A stretch of DNA of 24,021 bases from Clostridium_AD sp047624165 (GCA_047624165.1 JBLHPD010000049.1:1-24021), one strand, 5' to 3'. Positions 7,944-16,280 are shown, counted from the stretch's first letter. The notes: a model not told the origin generated them from the sequence alone. Numbers and translations are program-made.

Positions 7944-9737
7944 TTATATTTTAACAATAGCTTTAAATCTACATATGTGTATACACATTCCACACTTAAG
8001 GCATAAATCTTGGTCAATTACATGAACTTCTTGCAGCTTGCCACTAATAGCACCTACATTACAATTACGTGTACATAACCCACAACCTTTGCACTTATCC
8101 TCTAAAATAACATATTGAACAAGAGCCCTACAAACTTTAGCTGGGCATTTCTTATCTCTCACATGAGCAATATATTCATCTCTAAATTGTTTTATAGTGG
8201 AAATCACTGGATTAGGCGCAGTCTGACCAAGCCCACATAGTGCGACTTTTTTTATTCCCATAGCTAAATGTTCAAGTTTATCTATATCCTCCATTTCCCC
8301 ATTTCCCTTTGTGATCTTTTCAAGCATTTCAAGTAATCTTTTAGTTCCAATTCTACATGGGGTACATTTACCACAAGACTCATCTTTTGTAAAATCAAGG
8401 AAAAATCTAGCTACATCCACCATACAATTATCTTCATCTAGAACTATCATTCCTCCAGATCCCATCATGGAGCCAAGGGCAGTTAAGGTATCATATTCAA
8501 TCGGAGTATCTAGATCTTTTTCTGAAATACATCCGCCTGAAGGTCCTCCTGTTTGAACAGCCTTAAATTTCTTCGCATTTGGTATTCCTCCACCTATTTC
8601 AAAAATAGTCTCCCTAAGTGTTGTCCCCATAGGGATTTCTATAAGGCCAGTATTGGTGATTTTGCCTCCCAAAGCAAAAACCTTTGTACCTGAGCTTTTC
8701 TCTGTACCAATTCCTCTAAACCAATCTGCTCCTTTTAAAATAATAGGAACTATACTCGCAAAAGTCTCAACATTATTTATAATTGTAGGCTTACCCCAAA
8801 GTCCACTTACAGCTGGAAATGGTGGTTTGGGCATAGGCATACCACGTTTACCCTCAATTGACTGCATAAGAGCAGTTTCTTCTCCGCATACAAAAGCACC
8901 AGCTCCAAGCCTTAATTCTATATCAAAATTAAAGCCTGTCCCCAAAATGTTTTCACCCAATAATCCATATTCTCTAGACTGATTAATCGCTATTTGGAGT
9001 CTTTCAACCGCTAGTGGATATTCCGCTCTAACATATATAAACCCTTTACTTGATCCTATAGCGTACCCGCCTATAGTCATAGCTTCGAGAACCGAATGTG
9101 GATCTCCCTCAAGAACTGATCTATCCATAAAAGCACCTGGGTCACCCTCATCCGCATTACAAATTATATATTTTTCATCCCTCTCTTGCTTAGCTGCAAA
9201 TTGCCATTTCATACCTGTAGAAAAACCTCCGCCGCCTCTTCCTCTGAGCCCTGACTTCTTAATATCTGCAATAACTTCAACTGGTGACATAGTCGTAAGT
9301 ACCTTTTCTAAGGCCCTGTACCCATCTAAAGTTATATATTCATCAATATTCTCTGGATCTATAATCCCGCAATTTCGAAGTGCTATTCTTAATTGTTTTT
9401 TAAAGAAATCTAATTTACTAAGATTCCTTACATTTCCTTCTCCCTCGGAAACTTTATATTCAAGTCGTTCTAGCACTACATTATGAATAAAATGCGATTC
9501 TACGAGCTCTGCAATATCTTCAGTTTTTACTTTATTATACAAAACTCCCTCTGGATAAATCACTACAACAGGTCCCAATTCACAAAGTCCCAAGCAATCC
9601 GTTTTTAGCACTTCAATTTCATGGTTTAATTTATGCTTTCTTATTTCTGACTTTAAAGTTCTATAAAGATCTACTGATTCTGGAGAAATACATCCTTTTC
9701 CTCCACAAACAAGTATCTGAGAGTGATAAACTTCCAT
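7944..9737 (-). CDS. hydB: NuoF-like NADH/flavin subunit of the hydrogenase
   Basis: This 597-residue protein should be the flavin and NAD(H)-binding subunit of a multimeric hydrogenase. An N-terminal thioredoxin-fold [2Fe-2S] domain (C11, C16, C48, C52) comes first. The NuoF core follows, with the glycine-rich GRGGGGFSTGMKW, the FMN-site NADEGDPGAF and GAFVCGEETAL. Then come the SLBB-type region and the SCGKCTPCR [4Fe-4S] site. The C-terminus has two ferredoxin clusters (CKGCGLCTRNC and CLKCGMCIHIC). This is the full architecture of HydB from Thermotoga and acetogens, where HydABC couples NADH and reduced ferredoxin to H2 by electron bifurcation. Shine-Dalgarno AGGAGG precedes the ATG. The stop is 24 bases from hydA, so the genes are co-transcribed. 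Confidence 0.95.
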   Translation of the reverse strand: MEVYHSQILVCGGKGCISPESVDLYRTLKSEIRKHKLNHEIEVLKTDCLGLCELGPVVVIYPEGVLYNKVKTEDIAELVESHFIHNVVLERLEYKVSEGEGNVRNLSKLDFFKKQLRIALRNCGIIDPENIDEYITLDGYRALEKVLTTMSPVEVIADIKKSGLRGRGGGGFSTGMKWQFAAKQERDEKYIICNADEGDPGAFMDRSVLEGDPHSVLEAMTIGGYAIGSSKGFIYVRAEYPLAVERLQIAINQSREYGLLGENILGTGFNFDIELRLGAGAFVCGEETALMQSIEGKRGMPMPKPPFPAVSGLWGKPTIINNVETFASIVPIILKGADWFRGIGTEKSSGTKVFALGGKITNTGLIEIPMGTTLRETIFEIGGGIPNAKKFKAVQTGGPSGGCISEKDLDTPIEYDTLTALGSMMGSGGMIVLDEDNCMVDVARFFLDFTKDESCGKCTPCRIGTKRLLEMLEKITKGNGEMEDIDKLEHLAMGIKKVALCGLGQTAPNPVISTIKQFRDEYIAHVRDKKCPAKVCRALVQYVILEDKCKGCGLCTRNCNVGAISGKLQEVHVIDQDLCLKCGMCIHICRFKAIVKI

Positions 9738-9778
9738 TAAAATCCCTCCTTCTATTCCTTTCGGGCAGATAATAATTA

Positions 9779-10183
9779 TTAATCGTTATCTAGGGTATAA
9801 TCATTAAGAATTTTCCCTTGAATTACATGCATTGTATATTCATTTCTAACTGATCCAACTAATACATGACTAGCTACAACTCTTCTCGCTTTATATGGTG
9901 ACATCTTAACATAAGTTACTTTTTCTTCTCCTGGTCTTATAATTTCTACAATAGGTTCTAATCTACATACACCTATGCAACCAGTTTTCGCTACTACTAC
10001 TGATTTAGATAATCCTAGCTTATTAACCTCATCTACTATTGCCTCGTAAACTTCATCTGCTCCTGCAGCTATTCCACAAGTAGCCATACCAACAACAATT
10101 CTTGTACTTTTTCTATTTACTCCTTGGTTAACTCTATCAAAAGTGTTTTTTCTTATCTCTTCAAGGTCTTGTACTGTCTTCAT
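9779..10183 (-). CDS. Thioredoxin-fold [2Fe-2S] protein of the hydrogenase operon
   Basis: The 134-residue protein resembles the thioredoxin-like ferredoxin domain at the N-terminus of NuoF-like HydB proteins, here as a separate gene. The TGCIGVC motif gives C69 and C73, and C36 lies in GMATCGIAAGA. The position that would complete a C-x4-C pair is G41, so only three of the four usual ligands of this fold are visible. Stand-alone copies in hyd/hym operons often look like this as far as I recall, so it may be a family trait. An N-terminal helix (residues 1-25) precedes the domain. The ATG at 10183 follows GGAGGG; an ATG at 10204 is upstream of that site. It lies between hydC and hydB and probably serves as an extra electron-transfer or docking subunit. 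Confidence 0.8.
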   Translation of the reverse strand: MKTVQDLEEIRKNTFDRVNQGVNRKSTRIVVGMATCGIAAGADEVYEAIVDEVNKLGLSKSVVVAKTGCIGVCRLEPIVEIIRPGEEKVTYVKMSPYKARRVVASHVLVGSVRNEYTMHVIQGKILNDYTLDND

Positions 10184-10224
10184 TAACATCCCTCCATAAA
10201 TCAATTTACTAAATTGATTTTTTA

Positions 10225-10725
10225 CTAGTATTCTTCAATTATCCTTATTACATCATCAGGAATTAATCTTCCATATACTTTATCATCTACCATAAGAACT
10301 GGTGCGAGTCCACAGGCACCAAGACACCTAGCAGCTTCTAACGTAAACTTCCCGTCAATGGTTGTCTTCCCAACCTCTACTCCCAAAACACTCGAGAATC
10401 TTTCTAAAATATCCTGTGCTCCTTTTACATAACAGGCAGTACCAAGACATACCTTAATTATATGTTCTCCCTTAGGTTCTAATGTGAATTGCGAGTAAAA
10501 AGTTGACACTCCATAGATTTCAGACATAGATATGTTAAGTTCTTCTGATACTACTTGCAATGCTTCTTCTGGCAAGTATCCAAATAATTTTTGCACTTCA
10601 TGAAGTACCGGAATTAACGCACCTTTCATACCTTTAAATTTTTCAGTGATGTCTTTTACTTTTTCTAGCCTAACATCTGTTTCTCCACATTCTGCACAGC
10701 ATTTTTCCTCAGCCAATAAAATCAT
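10225..10725 (-). CDS. hydC: NuoE-like [2Fe-2S] subunit of the hydrogenase
   Basis: This gene encodes a 166-residue member of the NuoE/24-kDa family. A helical N-terminal part (to about residue 85, containing the family segment EIYGVSTFYSQF) precedes a thioredoxin-like [2Fe-2S] domain with all four ligands: C93, C98, C134 and C138. In HydABC-type enzymes this subunit partners HydB near the flavin. The first gene of the operon, it is preceded by a candidate promoter and operator-like repeat. The start is ambiguous: the ATG at 10725 has GAGG seven bases upstream, while a TTG at 10716 has AGGAG nine bases upstream. Three extra cysteines near the N-terminus (C9, C10, C13) are unusual and remain in either version. 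Confidence 0.93.
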   Translation of the reverse strand: MILLAEEKCCAECGETDVRLEKVKDITEKFKGMKGALIPVLHEVQKLFGYLPEEALQVVSEELNISMSEIYGVSTFYSQFTLEPKGEHIIKVCLGTACYVKGAQDILERFSSVLGVEVGKTTIDGKFTLEAARCLGACGLAPVLMVDDKVYGRLIPDDVIRIIEEY

Positions 10726-10804
10726 CTCCTAACCTCGAATTTAAGAATGTTGTTTATAATTATTATACGTTTTAAATGTTAATTTATTATCAATTTATAA
10801 ATTA

Positions 10805-10861
10805 ATAATATACCCCTTTAACATGGATGTAAATATTTTGTTAGAATATTTGCAATATTCT
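10805..10861 (-). promoter_or_regulatory. Candidate promoter and operator of the hyd operon
   Basis: On the minus strand: -35 TTTACA (plus 10828-10833), a 17-base spacer and -10 TATTAT (plus 10805-10810). Just upstream lies an inverted repeat, AGAATATT-TGC-AATATTCT (10843-10861), placed where an activator could bind. It does not match the Rex consensus. A separate TATAAT at 10762-10767 has no good -35 at normal distance. Confidence 0.4.
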
Positions 10862-10890
10862 GTTTTATTTTAAGTTAAATATTTTTTTGT

Positions 10891-10947
10891 ATAAAAAAAC
10901 TATTTTAAGAAACTTTTAATTATTACATTGTTATCATAATTAAGTTT
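10891..10947 (-). terminator. Probable terminator of the fructose PTS operon
   Basis: On the minus strand AAACTTAATTAT pairs with ATAATTAAAAGTTT (plus 10936-10947 and 10910-10923) with a two-base bulge and an 11-12 base loop. A run of seven T follows about 12 bases later. The distance to the T run makes the call moderate. Confidence 0.5.
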
Positions 10948-10970
10948 TTAAATTATTTCTAGCCTTTATG

Positions 10971-12038
10971 TTATTGTTTTGAATTTATTTCATATAATGA
11001 ACAAATAGGGAACTCCAAAATTTTGGAGTTATCTCCACCAACATCCAAAGTCCTAATAACCACCGGCTTATTCTTCATTTTTTGTGCAACTTCCTTGTAC
11101 GCTAGAAACTGTTCTTCCTCAGTTGGAGCTGAATTTCTATCCATATATAAAAACTCAGATCTAAATAAGCCTATTCCTTCGCAATCATTACTTATAACAC
11201 TCTCTAAATCCTTAGGGGTTCCTATATTACCAGAAAGTTCTACTTTTACTCCATCAGTCGTTATGCTTTCTTTTCCTATTAATAAGCTTAACTCTTTTTG
11301 TGCTTTATTATATTCAGCTTTTTTGCCTTCATAAATCCTCACTATTTTTTCTTCGGGATTAACATATATTATCCCTTCCATACCATCAAAAACAATTAAA
11401 TCTCCATTTTTAACTTTATTAGTTATATCTTGAACTGCTACTATAGCTGGTATTTCTAAGGTCCTAGCCATTATAGCTGAGTGTGAGGTTCTTCCCCCAA
11501 TTTCTGTTATAAAGCCTAAGACCTTATTTTTATCTATCTGTGATGTGTCAGATGGCGTTAAATCACGCGCTACTATTATAACTTGGCTAGCTAATTTCCC
11601 AAAATTAACCTCTTCGATATTCATTAATTTTTTCATAAGTCTCATTGTTACATCCTTTATGTCTGCTGCTCTTTCTTTCATGTATTCATTATCCATGCTT
11701 TCAAACATGGACATAAACATTTCTGAAATCTCTTTTAGTGCCCACTCAGCATTAACTTTATCATCTTGTATTTTCTTCTCAATTTGTTCAAGCATTTCCG
11801 GATCTTCGAGTATCATTAAATGAGCTTCAAATATTGTAGCCTCATTTTCACCTATATTTATTAACACATCATTATATATATGCTGAATTTCACTTTTACT
11901 CTTTTCCATAGCCCTATTAAATCTTTCAATTTCTTCTTCACAGTTTATAATATTTTTTTTCTCTATAATGATTTTTTGTTCTTCTTTTAATAGTGCTTTC
12001 CCTATTACTATTCCAGGCGAAACTCCAATGCCTTTCAT
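10971..12038 (-). pseudogene. ptsI: Truncated PTS Enzyme I, PEP-binding domain missing
   Basis: Enzyme I normally takes phosphate from PEP and gives it to HPr; the family length is about 570-575 residues. This frame stops at 355. The N-terminal HPr-binding and swivelling domain is intact, with the active histidine H186 in GGRTSHSAIMAR. The first part of the barrel is present through R293 (LFRSEFLYM) and R329 (RTLDVGGD). After D336 the sequence leaves the family (NSKILEFPICSLYE...) and stops. The Mg and PEP ligands, the catalytic cysteine region and the dimer interface are absent, and the bases beyond the stop do not encode them in any frame. A perfect 20-bp palindrome (11011-11030) sits at the break. 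The Shine-Dalgarno site AAGGAGG is intact. It is very probably unable to use PEP; the remaining domain could still bind HPr. Confidence 0.9.
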
Positions 12039-12060
12039 TAAATTACCTCCTTAATAAGAG

Positions 12061-12113
12061 AAATTCACTCCTTGCAGTAAACTTAAATGTTTTACCCGCT
12101 TTGAAGTGAATTT
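12061..12113 (-). repeat. Inverted repeat between ptsH and ptsI
   Basis: AAATTCACT (12061-12069) and AGTGAATTT (12105-12113) form a nine-base perfect inverted repeat, with GTAAA and TTTAC nested inside (12077-12081, 12091-12095). It lies wholly in the 94-base gap between the two genes. It could be an RNA stem affecting processing or partial termination. It has no T run, so it is not a standard terminator. Confidence 0.5.
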
Positions 12114-12132
12114 GACTTTATACCTATATTTT

Positions 12133-12399
12133 TTAAAGCCCTACAATCTCTTTCTCAATAACTATCCTTAACTCTTGTACAGCCATTTCTTCATCATCGC
12201 CACTGGCAATAATTTTGAGTTTATCACCTTTTGAAGCAGCCATACTTAATATATTTATTATACTCTTTGCGTTATACTCTTTCCCGTCCTTAATTAAAGT
12301 TATATGCGAAGTATATTTAGATGCTTTTTTCGCAACAAGACTAGCTGGTCTCGCATGTAACCCTTGCTCATTCATCAACACAATTTCTGCTTCGTACAT
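12133..12399 (-). CDS. ptsH: Phosphocarrier protein HPr
   Basis: The 88-residue protein carries phosphate from Enzyme I to the IIA protein. The catalytic H15 is in GLHARPAS, and the regulatory S46 is in the AKSIINILS segment that HPr kinase modifies in Firmicutes. With S46 present it could also act with CcpA in catabolite control. Length and fold markers are normal, and AAGGAG precedes the ATG. It lies 28 bases downstream of fruA, so it belongs to the fructose operon. That is less usual in clostridia, where the main ptsH and ptsI are often elsewhere; it may be a second, fructose-dedicated HPr. Confidence 0.95.
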   Translation of the reverse strand: MYEAEIVLMNEQGLHARPASLVAKKASKYTSHITLIKDGKEYNAKSIINILSMAASKGDKLKIIASGDDEEMAVQELRIVIEKEIVGL

Positions 12400-12427
12400 A
12401 AAAATATCTCCTTCTTAACTTAAGCCT

Positions 12428-13825
12428 TTATACATTATTAGCATTTTCATACTCTTCTTTAACAACAACATCCTTCTTTAATACTGAAACCATAAGAGCG
12501 GTTACTACTGTACCAACTACTATAGATACTACATATAGGCCTACATTAGTAACTGCATGAGGAATAAATAGTACAAATATACCACCATGAGGAACTGCTA
12601 AAGCTGCTTTAAATATCATAGATAGTGCTCCAGTAACAGCAGAACCTACCATTAATGAAGGTATAATTTTAAGTGGATCTGCTGCTGCAAATGGTATTGC
12701 ACCCTCTGTTATAAATGAAAACCCTAATGCCCAAGCAGATTTTCCTGCTTCTCTTTCTTCTGCTGTAAATTTCTTTTTTGCTATAATTGTTGCAAGAGCT
12801 ATTCCTAGCGGAGGCGTCATTCCTGCCGCCATTACTGCTGCCATTATCATAGAATTTTGTCCAGCAACTACCGTTGCAGCTCCAAAAGTATATGCTGCTT
12901 TATTAAATGGTCCACCCATATCAAATGCCATCATAAGTCCAATAATAATTCCGAGTAATGCTGCATTTACTCCGCTTAAACCAGTTAACCAACCAGTCAT
13001 TGCTATATTTATAGCAGTTACAGGTTTTCCAATAACAAATACCATTATGAGTCCTACTACCAATGTAGATAACACTGGCAATATTATAACTGGCATTAAG
13101 CCTTGTAATGATTTTGGTAGTTTTATCATTTTCTTTAATAAAACTATAGTATAACCAGCTAAAAACCCTGCTGCCATTCCACCTAAAAATCCAGCACCTA
13201 CAGTTGAAGCAAGTATACCACCAACCATACCTGGTACAATACCCGGTCTATCTGCTATAGAGAATGCTATAAACCCTGCTAATATTGGATACATAAGATC
13301 CATGGCAACGCCACCAACGTCCTTTAATGCAGCGGCTATAGACCCGTCTACTTTAAATGCATATATTCCAAAAGCAAAAGAAAGTGCAATTAAAATACCT
13401 CCCGCCGCTACAAAAGGTATCATATAAGAAACTCCTGTCATAAGGTGCTTATAAATTCCTTTTTTCTCTGTACTTTTTTCTTCTTTCACATTACTATTTT
13501 GTTGTGAACTATTCTTTACTTCAGCTTTCATATCAATTGCTCTTTGTATAAGGCCCTTTGCATCTTTAATTGCCTCTTTTACAGCGACTTCGATTATAGG
13601 TTTTCCTGAAAAACGTTCCTTTGAAACATTAGTATCTGCTGCAATTATAACTGCTTTAGCTTCCCTTATATCTGCCTCTGTCAATTTATTTTCTGCCCCT
13701 ACCGACCCTTGAGTTTCTACTTTAATATCTACACCCATTTCTTTTGCTGCCATTTCAAGAGCCTCAGCAGCCATGTAAGTATGTGCTATCCCTGTTGGAC
13801 ATGAAGTTACTGCTACAAATTTCAT
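12428..13825 (-). CDS. fruA: PTS fructose transporter subunit IIBC
   Basis: This 465-residue membrane permease takes up fructose and phosphorylates it to fructose 1-phosphate. The IIB domain (residues 1 to about 100) has the phosphorylated C9 in TSCPTGIAHTYMAAEAL. A charged, Gln/Asn/Ser-rich linker (about 105-125) leads to the IIC domain, which has around ten hydrophobic segments and the GGPFNKAAY motif of fructose IIC. Its own IIA domain is absent and is supplied by the next gene upstream. A strong AGGGGG site precedes the ATG. The product fits fructose because fruK and a DeoR-type regulator are in the same operon; mannose or a related sugar is less likely. Confidence 0.93.
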   Translation of the reverse strand: MKFVAVTSCPTGIAHTYMAAEALEMAAKEMGVDIKVETQGSVGAENKLTEADIREAKAVIIAADTNVSKERFSGKPIIEVAVKEAIKDAKGLIQRAIDMKAEVKNSSQQNSNVKEEKSTEKKGIYKHLMTGVSYMIPFVAAGGILIALSFAFGIYAFKVDGSIAAALKDVGGVAMDLMYPILAGFIAFSIADRPGIVPGMVGGILASTVGAGFLGGMAAGFLAGYTIVLLKKMIKLPKSLQGLMPVIILPVLSTLVVGLIMVFVIGKPVTAINIAMTGWLTGLSGVNAALLGIIIGLMMAFDMGGPFNKAAYTFGAATVVAGQNSMIMAAVMAAGMTPPLGIALATIIAKKKFTAEEREAGKSAWALGFSFITEGAIPFAAADPLKIIPSLMVGSAVTGALSMIFKAALAVPHGGIFVLFIPHAVTNVGLYVVSIVVGTVVTALMVSVLKKDVVVKEEYENANNV

Positions 13826-13890
13826 AAACTTTTCCCCCTTTTTATTTTGTTTGTGATCTTTTAAAAATCTATATAGTTAACATATACTGT

Positions 13891-14337
13891 TTATTGTTCT
13901 AATAACGTAATTATTTCCTTAGCACTACTAGCATTCATTAAACTATCTCTTAATTCACTATGCATAAGTTTTCTAGAAATTTGGCTTAATATTTTTAAAT
14001 GCTCATTACTTGATTCTTCTGGTACAGCTATTAAAAAGAATAGGTGTGCTGGCTCATCATCCATAGACTGATAATCAATACCTCCTGTGCTTCTCCCGAA
14101 TACTAATGCTGGCTCTTTAACTCCACTGCTTTTACCATGGGGAATGGCAATTCCCATACCTATACCTGTTGAAAATTCTTTTTCTCTATCTAATACAGCT
14201 TTTATATATTTCTCTGTATCTAGTAACTTTCCATTTTCATCTAACATTTTTGCCATCTCTTTTATTACGTCCTCTTTTGTTTTACTAGTAAGTTCAAGTT
14301 TAATTAGATTTACATTTAATAATTCAGTTATATTCAT
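13891..14337 (-). CDS. PTS fructose IIA protein
   Basis: The 148-residue soluble protein is a stand-alone IIA of the fructose/mannitol type. The phosphorylated histidine is H67 in GIAIPHGKS, followed by the typical VFGRSTGGIDY and HLFFLIAVPEES strands. It accepts phosphate from HPr and passes it to C9 of the IIB domain of FruA. It lies between fruK (16 bases) and fruA (65 bases), in the order seen in other clostridial fructose operons. The start has AAAGGATG upstream at normal distance. No fused HPr domain is present, unlike enterobacterial FruB. Confidence 0.92.
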   Translation of the reverse strand: MNITELLNVNLIKLELTSKTKEDVIKEMAKMLDENGKLLDTEKYIKAVLDREKEFSTGIGMGIAIPHGKSSGVKEPALVFGRSTGGIDYQSMDDEPAHLFFLIAVPEESSNEHLKILSQISRKLMHSELRDSLMNASSAKEIITLLEQ

Positions 14338-14353
14338 TAATAATCATCCTTTC

Positions 14354-15283
14354 TTATAGGTATTTTATATTTATTTGTTTTTTTAACTTCTCTATATCTT
14401 CAAATCTTCCCGTTTGTGTTCCTTCAGTCATTACATTAGCTGTACTTGTTGCACAAGCTAGTTTTATAGATTCTTCAAAACTATAGTTATTATCAACTGC
14501 AACGGCCAATGCTGCAACCATAGAATCGCCTGCCCCTACTGTACTTTTAACCTCTACCTTTATGCCATTTACTTTTGCAACTTTATCACGACTTATAAAA
14601 ATTGACCCTTTAGCCCCTTGCGAGATTACCACATATTTTACTCCATACTCTAATATCTTTCTAGCAGTTTCAATAACTTTATCTTCGTTATCAATTTTTA
14701 TACCAAACGCTTTCTCAAGTTCATCAATATTGGGTTTTACCATATACGGACCAGCCTTCATTCCATACATTAGCATTTCACCATCTGCGTCTAATATAAC
14801 CTTACCACCGTTGTTTTTTATATCTTTGATTATTTCACCGTATATACAACTATCCGTTCCCCTTGGCACACTGCCTGAAAGGACTACTAGAGAATCCCCC
14901 GTGCAATATTCCATAATTTTTTCTTTTATATTAATAATATCTTCTTCCACCAAATTAGGTCCATTTTCATTTATATCCGTATGTGTATTATTAACCTTGT
15001 CGATTATTTTTAAATTAGTCCTAGTTTCACCTTTAACAGATAAGAATTCATTATCAATATTTAAATCATCCAAATAATTTTTTATTCTATTTCCACTGCT
15101 TCCACCTAAAAATCCTAAGGCTGTACTTTTATACTGTAATTCCTTAATAACTTTAGATACATTAATACCTTTGCCTCCAGCATCAACTCTTGTAGACACA
15201 ATTCTATTAACACTACCAATTTTAAATTCGTCTATCTCAACGGTTTTATCTATTGCTGGGTTTAAAGTCACTGTTATTATCAT
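14354..15283 (-). CDS. fruK: 1-phosphofructokinase
   Basis: This 309-residue PfkB-family kinase phosphorylates fructose 1-phosphate to fructose 1,6-bisphosphate with ATP. It shows the N-terminal TVTLNPAIDKTV, the substrate-site GGKGINVSKV (about residues 36-45), SGSVPRG (about 128-134) and the C-terminal ATP-site signature TVGAGDSMVAA with the catalytic aspartate (about D250). A longer frame from a TTG at 15298 exists, but that codon lies just before the GGTGGTG Shine-Dalgarno site. The ATG at 15283 gives the normal N-terminus. It follows fruR closely and precedes the IIA gene by 16 bases. The tagatose-6-phosphate kinase subfamily is close in sequence, but the operon supports FruK. Confidence 0.94.
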   Translation of the reverse strand: MIITVTLNPAIDKTVEIDEFKIGSVNRIVSTRVDAGGKGINVSKVIKELQYKSTALGFLGGSSGNRIKNYLDDLNIDNEFLSVKGETRTNLKIIDKVNNTHTDINENGPNLVEEDIINIKEKIMEYCTGDSLVVLSGSVPRGTDSCIYGEIIKDIKNNGGKVILDADGEMLMYGMKAGPYMVKPNIDELEKAFGIKIDNEDKVIETARKILEYGVKYVVISQGAKGSIFISRDKVAKVNGIKVEVKSTVGAGDSMVAALAVAVDNNYSFEESIKLACATSTANVMTEGTQTGRFEDIEKLKKQINIKYL

Positions 15284-15299
15284 TTTTTTCACCACCAAT

Positions 15300-16061
15300 T
15301 TATTTTGTTTTCATAATTTGTACGCCTTTTTCTTCAAATTTTTCTAATAATTCATTTTCTAATTGATTATCCGTAATTATAATATCAACACTATCCAAGT
15401 CAACAATTTTAGCAAAAGAAACTGTTCCAAATTTAGTATGGTCGCATACTACAATAGTTTGCTTTGCAATTTTTATCATTTCTCTTTTTGTATTAGCTTC
15501 AATAATATTTGGAGTAGTCAACCCATCAATAATGCATATACCATTCGTACCAATAAAAGCTTTATCTACCCTAAAATTCTTAAGTGTATTATCTGCTACT
15601 GATCCTACCATGGCTCTCGTTTCCCAGCGCAATGCACCTCCAGTAACAATAACCTCCACATCAGGCTTTTTAGCAAGCTCGTAAGCTATATCCAAGGAAT
15701 TTGTTAAAACTGTTATATTTTTAGCAACTATATACTTTGCAATACTAAGCGTAGTAGTCCCTGTATCTATAGCTATTGTGTCCCCATCTACTATAATTGA
15801 TGCGGCAAGTTTTCCAACCGACTCCTTCTCATCATAAAACTTATCTATTTTTTCTGAAAAAGTGGGTTCAAATTTAGTATTACGATTTAGTATAGCCCCA
15901 CCATGTACTCTTCTTATAAGTTTATCTTCTTCCAATTCTTGAAGATCGCGTCTAATGGTTACTTCTGACACTTCATATCGCTGTGATAAATCACATACTT
16001 TTACTTTTGAATACTTATTTATACGATCTAATATTTTTGATTTTCTTTCTTCAGCAAACAT
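15300..16061 (-). CDS. fruR: DeoR-family regulator of the fructose operon
   Basis: The 253-residue repressor has an N-terminal DeoR helix-turn-helix (about residues 20-55, with VSEVTIRRDLQELEE and the following RRVHGGA) and a C-terminal sugar-phosphate sensing domain (about 75-250, with DGDTIAIDTGTTT and the IVVCDHTKFG segment). It most likely represses the operon until fructose 1-phosphate accumulates. The ATG at 16061 gives the family-typical MFAEERKSKIL start; an ATG at 16085 adds eight residues and precedes the AAGGAAG site. The gene is first in the operon and would be autoregulated. The sugar specificity is inferred from context. Confidence 0.9.
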   Translation of the reverse strand: MFAEERKSKILDRINKYSKVKVCDLSQRYEVSEVTIRRDLQELEEDKLIRRVHGGAILNRNTKFEPTFSEKIDKFYDEKESVGKLAASIIVDGDTIAIDTGTTTLSIAKYIVAKNITVLTNSLDIAYELAKKPDVEVIVTGGALRWETRAMVGSVADNTLKNFRVDKAFIGTNGICIIDGLTTPNIIEANTKREMIKIAKQTIVVCDHTKFGTVSFAKIVDLDSVDIIITDNQLENELLEKFEEKGVQIMKTK

Positions 16062-16101
16062 AATTTTCAATCTTCCTTTTACCATATTTATAATAATAGT
16101 C

Positions 16102-16172
16102 TTCGCTTGTATTTGTTTATTGTATTTTATCTATTTATTTATTGTTTGTTTTAGTTTCATTTGCTTTCGCTT
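16102..16172 (-). promoter_or_regulatory. Candidate FruR operator region
   Basis: Between promoter and fruR, the minus strand has two AAGCGAA repeats (plus 16102-16108 and 16166-16172). A run of purine-rich GAAA/CAAA steps (GCGAAAGCAAATGAAAC) accompanies the second. Spaced GAAA-type repeats are common operators of DeoR-family regulators. The assignment rests on position and repeat only. Confidence 0.35.
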
Positions 16173-16178
16173 ATGTTC

Positions 16179-16207
16179 ATTTTAATGCAATTTGATAACG
16201 TTGTCAA
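16179..16207 (-). promoter_or_regulatory. Fructose operon promoter overlapping a cre-like site
   Basis: On the minus strand: perfect -35 TTGACA (plus 16202-16207), a 17-base spacer and -10 TAAAAT (plus 16179-16184). The near-palindrome TTGATAACGTTGTCAA (16192-16207) covers the -35 and half the spacer and resembles a CcpA cre box (TGNNARCGNWWWCA, one mismatch). CcpA bound there would block RNA polymerase. The promoter is clear; the cre call is moderate. Confidence 0.75.
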
Positions 16208-16280
16208 CATAAAATACCTATTTTTTTATTAAAATTTGAATATTTTTTATAATTTAATGCACATTAAAATAAATACCGTT

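Noticed and set aside
10843..10861. Rex-binding site for the hydrogenase operon
   Set aside because: The repeat AGAATATT/AATATTCT does not match the TTGTTAA-type Rex half sites.
10741..10970. Remains of the ptsI C-terminal domain in another frame
   Set aside because: The region is AT-rich, full of stops in all frames, and no Enzyme I motif can be read there.
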